DNA of 30,767 nucleotides from assembly GCA_937949995.1 (NCBI GenBank), contig CALFEO010000008.1, positions 1 through 30,767 on the forward strand, in the 5' to 3' direction. Shown here one piece after another: positions 15,356 through 22,499 of this stretch. Below the pieces are notes generated by a model. The model did no database searches and had not been told where the DNA came from. It saw nothing but the letters and a program-made list of their open reading frames with translations. The stretch comes from an uncultured bacterium (GTDB taxonomy: Bacteria > Patescibacteriota > Patescibacteriia > 2-12-FULL-60-25). The position numbers were made by a program, and so were the translations under genes. The number at the start of each line of letters is the position of its first letter. The first letter of the stretch is position 1.

Positions 15356-16306
15356 TTAAACTTTAAAAACGAATATAAAAACGCTGAAGATAAAAAACAT
15401 CACAAACACACTCAAATAAACAAACCCATTCGCCCGCCTGATATCATCAAGCATCAACTTTTCCCTCATCCCACCAACTTTTGGAATGCAAATTCTACTT
15501 CCATCTTGCGCAAAGCAATCTCCACCAAGCTCAATATCCCTTGCTCCCGCAAATGTAACTATCGGAATCCCCCCATTTGGCGATGGACCTTTTTGTGCAT
15601 CGCGGATCCAAGAACGCAAAGCCTTTATTGGATGCTGAAAAGTTATTGTCGCGGTGACGACAATCAGTATTCCGGTAATCCGTGCGGGAATATAATTGAT
15701 AACATCATCCGCTCGCGCCGAAAACCAGCCAAAATCTTTGTACTTCTCATTTTTATATCCCACCATCGAATCCAATGTATTCACCGCTTTATAAGTTAAT
15801 GCCAACGGCCCTCCGCCCAGCATAGCAAACAATAACGGCGCAATAACTCCATCCGACAAATTCTCGGTTATGGTTTCTATGGTTCCGCGAATTATTCCCC
15901 TTTGTTCTTCTCGCGAACAATCTCGGCTGACTATTGTTTGCAAACGATTTCTCGCTCCTTCCAAATCTCCTCTTTTTAATAACCTCCGCATAACTCTTCC
16001 CTCATCCGTAAGCGACCTGATAGCAAGCGCATGAAAAATCATGATTATATTCACCAACACTCCCAACCAAACATTTATCCAAGCGGCCATCAACAAAACA
16101 GCAATCGACACGACAGCCGTCCCGACAACAATGATAAACCACAGCCCAATTCCCGCTATTTTCAAATTATTTACCTTTATTCTTAATAAGTTATCCAATT
16201 TCGCAATAAAAAAACCCATCCACCTGATAGGATGCGGCAGCCATTTTGGATCTCCGATCGCCAAATCAAGAATAATCGCCGATAATATAATTAAAACCAT
16301 TTCCAT
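15356..16306 (-). CDS. cbiB: adenosylcobinamide-phosphate synthase CbiB/CobD
   Basis: 316 residues, the normal length. CbiB joins adenosylcobyric acid to (R)-1-amino-2-propanol phosphate (or ethanolamine phosphate) in the membrane, making adenosylcobinamide phosphate in B12 assembly. Family motifs are clear: LDLAIGDPKWLPHPIRWMG at the N-terminus, TIVSRDCSREEQRGIIRGTIETITENLSDGVIAPL, LALTYKAVNTLDSMVGYKNEKYKDFGWFSARADDVINYIPARI, and the GPSPNGGIPIVTFAGA segment. Several membrane helices flank them. GATAAT (16320..16315) lies eight bases before the ATG. The gene diverges from cbiZ, with only 73 bases between. Confidence 0.93.
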   Translation of the reverse strand: MEMVLIILSAIILDLAIGDPKWLPHPIRWMGFFIAKLDNLLRIKVNNLKIAGIGLWFIIVVGTAVVSIAVLLMAAWINVWLGVLVNIIMIFHALAIRSLTDEGRVMRRLLKRGDLEGARNRLQTIVSRDCSREEQRGIIRGTIETITENLSDGVIAPLLFAMLGGGPLALTYKAVNTLDSMVGYKNEKYKDFGWFSARADDVINYIPARITGILIVVTATITFQHPIKALRSWIRDAQKGPSPNGGIPIVTFAGARDIELGGDCFAQDGSRICIPKVGGMREKLMLDDIRRANGFVYLSVFVMFFIFSVFIFVFKV

Positions 16307-16379
16307 GCATTGACATTATCCTACAAACCGGCAACAATGCAACTCGCCGACAATAACATAAGCCATCCAAGGAGGATTA

Positions 16380-17120
16380 ATGTTTGTCGTTTCCGGTTCT
16401 TCGGAATATACCTTGATTCGTTTTTACGAACCCGTATCCTGCTTAAGCTGGGCCCCGTTCGGGGGTGGATTCAAACAATCCATCACATATTTTCTCAATC
16501 GCACTTTGCCAAAAGATAATATCGAGCCGTTGCCCGCAATCATCGGCAATCTCACTGCGTTTATTGCGGACTTGAAGATTGATTCCGATCAAACCGTGGC
16601 CATGGTAACAACCGTTTCACAGCAATATCTGGGAACCGCATTCCAAGAAAATCGAAACGGATTTAAAATATGGGCCATTGCAACCGTAGGCCTCGGCAAT
16701 GCCGTGTCCCCGGGCGAGCACACCGCTTACGATGAAGAGTTGGATCAACCTCCGCCGGCAGCGGGCACCGTCAACATCGCCGTTGCAATTAACCGTAATT
16801 TGACTCAAAACTCGGCCTTGGAGCTCTCCAACGTTATCACTCTTTCCAAAGCCTCGGTAATAGCCGAGCTGAATCTCAAAAACCGGCGCAACGGCAAACT
16901 TTGCCTCGCAACCGGCACGGATTGCAATGCGGTTTGCTGGGATCCGAACTCGGAGATAACTCTGAATTACGCAGGCCTGCATACTCGCCTCGCCGAGCTC
17001 ACAGCCAATACGGTGCGCGCGGCCATGCTCAAATCTTTGTCGCTTCGCCTCAACATTCCTTATCAAGAAGACCAAGAAATAATCGCCTTGGCTTCATCCC
17101 GCTTCTCCGCTGCCCGTTAG
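16380..17120 (+). CDS. cbiZ: adenosylcobinamide amidohydrolase CbiZ
   Basis: 246 residues. CbiZ hydrolyses adenosylcobinamide to adenosylcobyric acid, the substrate of CbiB, allowing salvage of incomplete corrinoids or remodelling of pseudocobalamin; it was first described in archaea. Family features: LSWAPFGGGF near residue 22, IATVGLGNAVSPG (100-112), GTVNIAVAINRNLT (129-142), ATGTDCNAV (177-185) and the HTRLAELTANTV helix (201-212). AAGGAGG four bases before the ATG is the ribosome-binding site. Divergent pairing with cbiB supports a common pathway. No cobalamin riboswitch is visible between the genes. Confidence 0.9.
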   Translation: MFVVSGSSEYTLIRFYEPVSCLSWAPFGGGFKQSITYFLNRTLPKDNIEPLPAIIGNLTAFIADLKIDSDQTVAMVTTVSQQYLGTAFQENRNGFKIWAIATVGLGNAVSPGEHTAYDEELDQPPPAAGTVNIAVAINRNLTQNSALELSNVITLSKASVIAELNLKNRRNGKLCLATGTDCNAVCWDPNSEITLNYAGLHTRLAELTANTVRAAMLKSLSLRLNIPYQEDQEIIALASSRFSAAR

Positions 17121-17129
17121 CGGATTTTT
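17107..17129 (+). terminator. terminator overlapping the cbiZ stop
   Basis: CCGCT (17107-17111) and AGCGG (17119-17123) pair across the stop codon (17118-17120), followed by ATTTTTG. Confidence 0.65.
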
Positions 17130-17134
17130 GTTTA

Positions 17135-17162
17135 TAAAAAATCCCCGCCAAGACGGACGGGG
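17135..17162 (-). terminator. terminator of the CDP-alcohol transferase gene
   Basis: CCCCG (17143-17147) and CGGGG (17158-17162) pair; on the minus strand ATTTTTTAT follows. The cbiZ terminator lies back to back with it. Confidence 0.7.
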
Positions 17163-17166
17163 CGCA

Positions 17167-17913
17167 TCAAATATCTTGATGCCGAAAAAAAGAATGCGCT
17201 TCATCAACAACCTGATCCACTTCACGGCTGATTTTGACGCGCGAGATAACACTCAATACTCCCAATATCAGAGCCAACATCAACAAAACATCGGGCAAAA
17301 TTCCTGATTCCACCCAACCCTGCTGATAGGGAGCCGCGACTATTATGCAAAACACTTGCACCAAAGATTTTATCTTTCCAACTGCGGAAGCTTTTGATTG
17401 GCGCATGTGTTTTTGCATGCGAGAAAACGGTTTGCGCTTAATAAACGGTTTGCGAACCAAGGTTCCAAACACATCCACACCAATTACCAATGCAACCAAG
17501 ATCGGATTGAATACTCCGTACAACGCCATGATAAAAATCACGGAAAGTTGCCGCAGTTTATCCGCCAACGGATCCCACCACTCGCCGATTTCTTGGCTTT
17601 CAAGACTTCGCGGTACACCATGCTCCTTCATGGCCACGGCTTGCTTGCCGTCCAATACATCCAATACTCCGCCAACAACAAGCAGCCAAAGACCGATATA
17701 AAAATCCAGCCAAATATAAACCGGAAGGCCGATAACATAAACAACCACACTCCAAGACGTAATCCAATTCGGAGAACAAAAAGGTACTCGGCTGATGCGA
17801 GCCAAAAATCTTTTTGGAATCATCAGCAATGCAAAAGCCAGCAATAATCCGCCCGCCAAACCGATTGCGGCTTTGATCTCCCAAGGGAGAGCCGGATCTA
17901 TCCAACCGTTCAT
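17167..17913 (-). CDS. CDP-alcohol phosphatidyltransferase-family protein, divergent motif
   Basis: 248 residues with about six hydrophobic segments. Family members transfer phosphatidyl groups from CDP-diacylglycerol to an alcohol such as glycerol phosphate or inositol phosphate. The metal-binding motif reads D85-V-L-D88-G89-K-Q-A92-V93 ... G110-E-W-W-D114-P-L-A-D118: all four Asp are present, but the Arg of the usual AR is Val and the stretch before the second Gly is longer than usual. It may therefore be a distinct subfamily with a different acceptor. The ATG at 17913 has AGGAGA five bases upstream. Confidence 0.83.
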   Translation of the reverse strand: MNGWIDPALPWEIKAAIGLAGGLLLAFALLMIPKRFLARISRVPFCSPNWITSWSVVVYVIGLPVYIWLDFYIGLWLLVVGGVLDVLDGKQAVAMKEHGVPRSLESQEIGEWWDPLADKLRQLSVIFIMALYGVFNPILVALVIGVDVFGTLVRKPFIKRKPFSRMQKHMRQSKASAVGKIKSLVQVFCIIVAAPYQQGWVESGILPDVLLMLALILGVLSVISRVKISREVDQVVDEAHSFFRHQDI

Positions 17914-18003
17914 CGCACTCTCCTCTCTGTTTTGCTGTAAAGTACCTCATTTCTTTTATCAGAAAAACCGAGGTGAATCAAGTGTTAACTCACTTCCCGT
18001 TTA

Positions 18004-18098
18004 TTCGTCATTTCGAACGCACGTGAGAAATCTCCGCTTATTAAACTCAAACTAGTAATAACAGTATAGATTTCTCACATCCGATTCGAAATGACGAA
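18004..18098. repeat. GTCATTT...GAGAAATCT inverted-repeat element
   Basis: TTCGTCATTTCGAA (18004-18017) and TTCGAAATGACGAA (18085-18098) are perfect 14-base inverted repeats. GTGAGAAATCT (18023-18033) and AGATTTCTCAC (18068-18078) pair perfectly inside them. It shares its end sequences with the 8380-8516 element. It looks like a short non-autonomous (MITE/REPIN-like) element; no transposase is present in the window. Confidence 0.8.
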
Positions 18099-18119
18099 CC
18101 TTAGTTGGTTTGGTGTAAC

Positions 18120-18206
18120 TTAGCACAACCTCCTAAATCCTCCTTATCAGGAGGACTTGTTTACTGAGTCTTCAAGTCCCTGATAAGGGATTTAGGGTTG
18201 CGCTAA
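18120..18206. repeat. long imperfect inverted repeat after typA
   Basis: The left arm (18120-18159, beginning TTAGCACAACC and ending GGACTTG) and right arm (18173-18206, beginning CAAGTCC and ending GGTTGCGCTAA) match over most of their length, with three two-base indels and one substitution near the ends. It begins six bases past the typA stop, so in the typA transcript it would fold into a long 3' hairpin; no T-run follows. Confidence 0.75.
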
Positions 18207-18211
18207 AAATA

Positions 18212-20020
18212 TTAACTGCTCGCTTGGTTTGCTCTTCGTCTTTCGTGGGATTTAAGATGCTTCTTGCGAATTCTAAGTGATTGCGGAGTAACCTCCAAAA
18301 GTTCATCATCTCCCAAATATTCCATAGCCTCTTCCAAACTCATAACACGCGGTGCATCCAAAATCTCGGCAACTCCATCTCCTTTGGAGCGCATATTGGT
18401 TAAACGTTTTTCTTTGCAAACATTAACTTCCATATCTTCGGGTTTGGCATTTTGCCCAACCACCATACCTTCATAAACCGCGGTTCCCGGAGTAATAAAC
18501 AAAACTCCCCGTTCTTCGGCATTCAACAAACCGTAAGTTACCGCCGTTCCGGATTCAAATGCGATCAATGACCCGTGCGGAGCCGAATCAATATTTCCCA
18601 GTTTGGGACGGTATTCCAAAAATACGGAATACATCACTCCCCTGCCTTTGGTCGCGCGCACAAATTGCGTGCGATAACCGATCAATCCGCGCGTCGGAAA
18701 AACAGCGTCAATAAAAGTGGTCCCATTCTCCATTCGCATATCCAAAATCTCGCCTTTGCGTTTACCGGCTTCTTCAATCACAGATCCGCTCATCTCATCC
18801 GGGCATTCAATGGTAACCGATTCAAACGGCTCCATGGTAACTCCGTCTTTTTCAATAAAAATAACTTGCGGACGCGATACTTGCAGTTCGTATCCCTCGC
18901 GACGCATCTTCTCAACCAAAATCGCCAAATGCAATTCTCCTCTGCCGGATACAACAAACTCGCCCTGCTCGCCCGTATCATCAACTCTAAGCGCCACATC
19001 ATTTTGCAATTCCCTATCCAATCTCTCTTTAATGTTTCTGGATGTCGTATACTGCCCCTCATTTCCCGAAAACGGCGAAGTGTTTACGCCAAAATTCATT
19101 TTCACTGTCGGCTGTTCAATGGAAATAACCGGCAAAGCCTCGGGATTGGCCGGATCAGCCAAAGTTTCTCCAATTTGTATTTCCGGTATTCCGGCAAAAG
19201 TAACAATATCCCCGGCTTCGGCTTCCGCAACTTCCACTTTGCCAAGATCTTTAAACGAGTAAACCGCGGTTACTTTTATATTGGTAACTTTTCCTTCACG
19301 ATTGATCCAAGCAACTTGCCCCGGCTTAAACACCCCGCGTATCACACGCCCTATTCCCATCTTACCGCGGTAATTATCATAAGAGATGTTGGCTACTGAA
19401 ACTTGCAACGGCCCGTTTACATCATTCTTGGGCTCCGGAATTTCTTTGACGATCGTATCAAACAAAGGAGCGATATTCTCCATTTTGGTTAAATCCTCAT
19501 CCATGCCGGCCTTGCCTTGCTTGGCCGATGCGTAAACCACCGGAAAATCCGCTTGCCTGTCCGTAGCGCCCAATTGCACAAACAAATCAAAAGTTTGATT
19601 AAGCACCCAATCCGGCCTTGCATCCGGTTTATCAATTTTATTGATGACTACGATAATTCGATGCCCGGCCTGAATCGCCTTTTTCAAAACAAACTGCGTC
19701 TGTGGCATGGGCCCTTCTTTGGCATCAACAAGCAACAAGGCTCCATCCACCAAATTCATCACGCGCTCCACTTCTCCGCCAAAATCAGCATGTCCCGGAG
19801 TATCAACTATATTGATTTTGGTATCTTTATAAATAACAGCGCAATTCTTGGAAAGAATTGTGATACCGCGCTCTCTTTCGAGCTCATTGGAATCCAAAAT
19901 AGTTGTACCTTCCAGCTCGCGATTGCTGAAACTGTCGCTCTGTTTAATCAAAGCATCGGCCAGAGTTGTCTTGCCGTGATCCACATGTGCTATAAGCGCG
20001 ATATTGCGTATATTTGCCAT
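18212..20020 (-). CDS. typA: translational GTPase TypA/BipA
   Basis: 602 residues, the standard length. TypA/BipA is a ribosome-binding GTPase of the EF-G family with roles in ribosome assembly and stress. The P-loop is AHVDHGKT (residues 11-18), followed by RGITI, DTPGHADF, NKIDK and the SAK loop. The beta-barrel, EF-G-like domains and the C-terminal TypA-specific part (RGLIGYRTQFVRATKGRG; NVCKEKRLTNMRSKGDGVAEIL) follow. The frame is open to 20065, but MANIRNIALIAHVDHGK at 20020 is the family start. The promoter at 20037-20065 gives a leader of about ten bases without a Shine-Dalgarno sequence. Confidence 0.97.
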   Translation of the reverse strand: MANIRNIALIAHVDHGKTTLADALIKQSDSFSNRELEGTTILDSNELERERGITILSKNCAVIYKDTKINIVDTPGHADFGGEVERVMNLVDGALLLVDAKEGPMPQTQFVLKKAIQAGHRIIVVINKIDKPDARPDWVLNQTFDLFVQLGATDRQADFPVVYASAKQGKAGMDEDLTKMENIAPLFDTIVKEIPEPKNDVNGPLQVSVANISYDNYRGKMGIGRVIRGVFKPGQVAWINREGKVTNIKVTAVYSFKDLGKVEVAEAEAGDIVTFAGIPEIQIGETLADPANPEALPVISIEQPTVKMNFGVNTSPFSGNEGQYTTSRNIKERLDRELQNDVALRVDDTGEQGEFVVSGRGELHLAILVEKMRREGYELQVSRPQVIFIEKDGVTMEPFESVTIECPDEMSGSVIEEAGKRKGEILDMRMENGTTFIDAVFPTRGLIGYRTQFVRATKGRGVMYSVFLEYRPKLGNIDSAPHGSLIAFESGTAVTYGLLNAEERGVLFITPGTAVYEGMVVGQNAKPEDMEVNVCKEKRLTNMRSKGDGVAEILDAPRVMSLEEAMEYLGDDELLEVTPQSLRIRKKHLKSHERRRANQASS

Positions 20021-20036
20021 ATAAAAAAGTTCCGCA

Positions 20037-20065
20037 ATTATAGCGCAAAACCAATAATTAATCAA
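20037..20065 (-). promoter_or_regulatory. typA promoter TTGATT-17-TATAAT
   Basis: On the minus strand TTGATT (20065..20060) and TATAAT (20042..20037) are 17 bases apart, sixteen bases before the typA ATG. This is one of the best sigma-70-type promoters in the window. Confidence 0.75.
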
Positions 20066-20182
20066 GGACTTTAACCAAACCCGGCTTCAAATCCATTCCT
20101 CTTGCCAAAATCTCGTATTTCCTGTATAACAATACAGCCTTCAGCTGGGTTAATAACGGCTAAGATTAAAGTTTATCTCACC

Positions 20183-20341
20183 AAGTAACAAGTTCATCAA
20201 GTTTAAAGTTCATCAAGAGAAGCATGAGTAACTCTTGATAAACTTTAGACTTTCAACTTGACCTGTCCCGCGAAGCCCTTGGGCGTAGTGAGATGAACTC
20301 CTGACGAACTTGTTACTTTAATCTTGATGAACTTCCAAATA
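20183..20341. repeat. dispersed AAGTTCATCAAG-family repeat, largest copy
   Basis: Outer arms AAGTAACAAGTTC (20183-20195) and GAACTTGTTACTT (20306-20318) pair perfectly. Inside, AAAGTTCATCAAGAG and CTCTTGATAAACTTT form a second stem. Between 20066 and 20347 I see no gene, only this repeat and the region before the tRNA. Confidence 0.75.
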
Positions 20342-20347
20342 ATTCAT

Positions 20348-20423
20348 GGTGGCCATGGTATAATGGTTATTACGCGAGATTGTGGCTCTCGCAATACCGG
20401 TTCAATTCCGGTTGGCCACCCCA
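20348..20423 (+). tRNA. tRNA-His (anticodon GTG)
   Basis: The acceptor arm GTGGCCA (20349-20355) pairs with TGGCCAC (20413-20419). The anticodon stem CGAGA/TCTCG holds loop TTGTGGC with anticodon GTG. The T-arm ACCGG/CCGGT has loop TTCAATT. The extra G at 20348 can be the G-1 that marks tRNA-His, opposite C73 (20420). CCA is encoded (20421-20423). It is followed without a gap by the structured units. Confidence 0.95.
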
Positions 20424-20528
20424 CCCCCCGTCACTCGACTGACGTCGAGTTATGGGGGGTGCCCCTCGTAGCTTTAGCGAAGTGGGGCTAGACTAAAAAA
20501 ACCCTGACAATCTCAGTGTTTTTTAGTT
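20424..20528 (+). other. structured unit A: two hairpins plus terminator
   Basis: CCCCCC (20424-20429) pairs with GGGGGG (20454-20459). The helix continues through GT/AT, a C-T mismatch and a seven-pair stem (20433-20439 with 20444-20450), closed by loop TGAC. A second hairpin follows (GCCCC 20461-20465 with GGGGC 20484-20488). A terminator-like hairpin (AAAAAACCCTGA...TCAGTGTTTTTT, about 20495-20524) ends the unit. The layout is repeated in unit B. It may be a structured RNA or a structured 3' trailer of the tRNA. Confidence 0.6.
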
Positions 20529-20529
20529 T

Positions 20530-20653
20530 CTCCCCGTCGTCCGATTTACATCGGACTATGGGGAGTGCCCCCCCCGAAGCTCCGAAGCGAGATAGCGAAG
20601 GAGCGAAGGGGGGCCGAACCTAAAAAAACCTCCGATATACTCGGTGGTTTTTG
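20530..20653 (+). other. structured unit B: same architecture with covarying stems
   Basis: CTCCCC (20530-20535) pairs with GGGGAG (20560-20565), with the same GT/AT pairs and C-T mismatch, a seven-pair stem (20539-20545 with 20550-20556) and loop TTAC. TGCCCC begins a longer second hairpin (to about 20614), and a terminator (AAAAACCTCCGA...TCGGTGGTTTTT, about 20622-20652) ends it. Compared with unit A, five base pairs change on both sides and keep pairing. Confidence 0.6.
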
Positions 20654-20711
20654 TATTAAATACGAAATATCCCCTTGACCAAACTCTCAAAATATGGAAC
20701 GTAGTATATAT

Positions 20712-20951
20712 ATGCACTTTGTTTACATCCTGCAGAGCGAACAATATAAATTCTACTATCACGGTTCAACATCGGATATAAATCAACGACTCCAGCAACA
20801 CCATCGAGGTGAATGCGTTACAACCTCACGTGGCGGTCCGTGGAAACTTATTTGGTATGCGGGATTTTCATCTAAAAAACTTGCAGAGAATTTTGAAAAA
20901 TATCTTAAATCCGGATCCGGATTCGCATTTAGTAGGAAACGATTGATTTAA
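20712..20951 (+). CDS. GIY-YIG domain protein (UPF0213/YhbQ-like)
   Basis: 79 residues, a single GIY-YIG nuclease-fold domain. It has FVYILQSEQYKFYYHGST (the GIY...YIG strands, here VYIL...YHG), DINQRLQQHHRGE with the conserved Arg, GGPWKLIWYAGFSSKKLAENFEKYLKSG with the conserved Glu, and SRKRL. Stand-alone members are of unclear function. The start MHFVYILQS at 20712 matches the family; an in-frame ATG at 20694 exists. Such short genes are common and often mobile in these genomes. A terminator follows at 20957. Confidence 0.85.
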   Translation: MHFVYILQSEQYKFYYHGSTSDINQRLQQHHRGECVTTSRGGPWKLIWYAGFSSKKLAENFEKYLKSGSGFAFSRKRLI

Positions 20952-20956
20952 AAGTA

Positions 20957-20988
20957 TCCCTCGATACTCTAGGGGTTTTGTTTTATGT
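20957..20988 (+). terminator. terminator of the GIY-YIG gene
   Basis: ATCCCT and AGGGGT pair around a CGATACTCT loop, followed by TTTGTTTT. Confidence 0.6.
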
Positions 20989-21028
20989 AATATTGTTTGA
21001 TAGATGTCGTTTATTAGAAGATTACAAT

Positions 21029-21076
21029 ATACATTATATAATGTATTTTTTAATAAAGTTAAAATAATGCTATAAT
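21029..21076 (+). promoter_or_regulatory. promoter and 18-bp palindrome before the surface-repeat gene
   Basis: A perfect palindrome, ATACATTATATAATGTAT (21029-21046), lies 24 bases upstream of a TATAAT box (21071-21076). The ATG follows at 21109 after a leader of about 25 bases without a Shine-Dalgarno sequence. The palindrome sits at the right place for an operator. Confidence 0.5.
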
Positions 21077-21108
21077 TGAGATAGTTGTTAATAATTGTAT
21101 ATATTTTT

Positions 21109-22344
21109 ATGAAAAAACTGTATTTGTCATTTATTGCTTTCAGCGTTTTACTTTTGCCGATTAGTGTAAGCGCCGCGCTTAATCCGCAGGTTGAACATTT
21201 TACCGACCGCATTTATGCGGGTTGGAACCAGCTGGTTACTTGCGAGGATAGCTCGGCTGTTTATTACATTGGACCGGATGCAAAACGCTACGTATTTCCT
21301 AACAGTAAAGCCTACTTTACTTACTATCCTGATTTTTCAAACGTTTTATACGTAAGCTGTATCGATTTAACACAATTTCCTTTGGCGGGTTTGGTAACAT
21401 ATAATCCGGGAACTCGATATATAAAGTTTGCAACAGCAAATACTGTTTATGCGGTTGAGCCCGGTGGTATTTTAAGAGCAATACCTAATGAAAATTGGAT
21501 GGAAACATTTGTAGGAGAAGATTGGAATAAACAAATAGACGATGTATCTGATGCATTTTATACTTCATATACCATCGGTGAGCCACTCGCTATACTCGAG
21601 ATACCCGATGGCATGACTGCACAAGATCCTGAAACAAACATTTGGTATTATTTTGTTGACGGACAACCCAAATCTTTAGAAGGAATTTCCTTTGCATTTA
21701 AAGATAATGGTAATTTTAGAAATTTTACTCGTTTAAAAAATCAAGCACCAAGATTTTATGAACGAGTAGAACCGGCTTTAAAAAATGGAACCAGGATTAA
21801 CTCTACAGAGGAAATCAAGTTAGGCTCTCCATGGTTTTGGAATGATACGAATACTTGGGTGGATGAGAATAGCTTTCCTTTAATGAAATTATATTCAAAT
21901 CCCGAACCACTAAATTATTCGTTGGGTAATTTGCCGGTAACAGTTACTAAAATAGAATTGGGATTTGGTTATGATGCAGAGTCACTTCAATCTATAGCCA
22001 AAGAATGTAATAGAGATAAAGGGCTTGATTACTATATAGAATTGGCAGACAAATTTAAAAACGCAAAAAGATTTTTATATGAATTTACCTATACTAAACC
22101 GAGTCAGGATGGATCTGTATTTAGGGTTACCTTAATAGAGAATTCAGCTAATTATAATTTATTTGATGATTTTAAATATGATTTTGATGTTTGCGGTGCC
22201 GGCGGTAATGTTTATCCTAATCAAGTAACACAGAATTGGCTTGTACTTACGAGTTCATGCGGCAGTGGTTGGGATGACGGTTCAGGTTTGCCACATGGTT
22301 GTGAAGAAATAAAAAATCAAATAGAATCGACTTTATCACTGTAA
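21109..22344 (+). CDS. secreted surface-repeat protein
   Basis: 411 residues. The signal peptide (MKKLYLSFIAFSVLLLPISVSA) is followed by a repeat region: SSAVYYIGPDAKRYVFPNSKAYFTYYPDFSNVLYVSC..., TYNPGTRYIKFATANTVYAVEPGGILRAIPNENWMETFVGEDWNKQIDDVSDAFYTSYTIGEPL. I recognise this as a recurring exported module of Patescibacteria; its function is not established, but cell-surface or S-layer-like roles are assumed. The C-terminal 190 residues are not recognised and contain Cys pairs (GAGG..., SSCGSGWDD...HGCEE). The ATG at 21109 begins the signal peptide; an earlier in-frame ATG at 21085 adds a stretch without the expected charge. Confidence 0.8.
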   Translation: MKKLYLSFIAFSVLLLPISVSAALNPQVEHFTDRIYAGWNQLVTCEDSSAVYYIGPDAKRYVFPNSKAYFTYYPDFSNVLYVSCIDLTQFPLAGLVTYNPGTRYIKFATANTVYAVEPGGILRAIPNENWMETFVGEDWNKQIDDVSDAFYTSYTIGEPLAILEIPDGMTAQDPETNIWYYFVDGQPKSLEGISFAFKDNGNFRNFTRLKNQAPRFYERVEPALKNGTRINSTEEIKLGSPWFWNDTNTWVDENSFPLMKLYSNPEPLNYSLGNLPVTVTKIELGFGYDAESLQSIAKECNRDKGLDYYIELADKFKNAKRFLYEFTYTKPSQDGSVFRVTLIENSANYNLFDDFKYDFDVCGAGGNVYPNQVTQNWLVLTSSCGSGWDDGSGLPHGCEEIKNQIESTLSL

Positions 22345-22423
22345 TTAAAAATTGAAATTTTCATTCCATGGTAGTACCTCTGGCAACCTCTACTCCCGCC
22401 CGCCTCTATCGAGATGCCCCAAA

Positions 22424-22455
22424 CTCAAAATCCCTCGATTATTCGAGGGATTTTG
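22424..22455 (+). terminator. TCGAGGGATTTT-type terminator
   Basis: AAAATCCCTCGA-TTAT-TCGAGGGATTTT is a perfect hairpin, almost identical to the one at 25395-25427 including flanks (GC.TTTATGGA). It ends the surface-repeat gene. Confidence 0.85.
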
Positions 22456-22483
22456 CTTTATGGAAATAGCATTGCAATCTTGA

Positions 22484-22489
22484 TAGAAT
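22484..22489 (+). promoter_or_regulatory. -10 box of the pyrophosphatase gene
   Basis: TGATAGAAT (extended -10) ends ten bases before the ATG at 22500. The earlier ATG at 22488 falls inside it, which decides the start. Confidence 0.5.
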
Positions 22490-22499
22490 GAACCTTGTT

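Noticed and set aside
16307..16379. possible cobalamin riboswitch between cbiB and cbiZ
   Set aside because: The gap is only 73 bases, with no B12-box-like sequence and only a four-pair CGGC/GCCG stem; a riboswitch would need about 200 bases.
18575..19399. 274-residue plus-strand open frame
   Set aside because: It is fully antisense to typA, a well-conserved gene, and shows no family features.
20556..20762. 68-residue minus-strand open frame
   Set aside because: It runs through structured unit B and the GIY-YIG start; the hairpins explain the sequence better.
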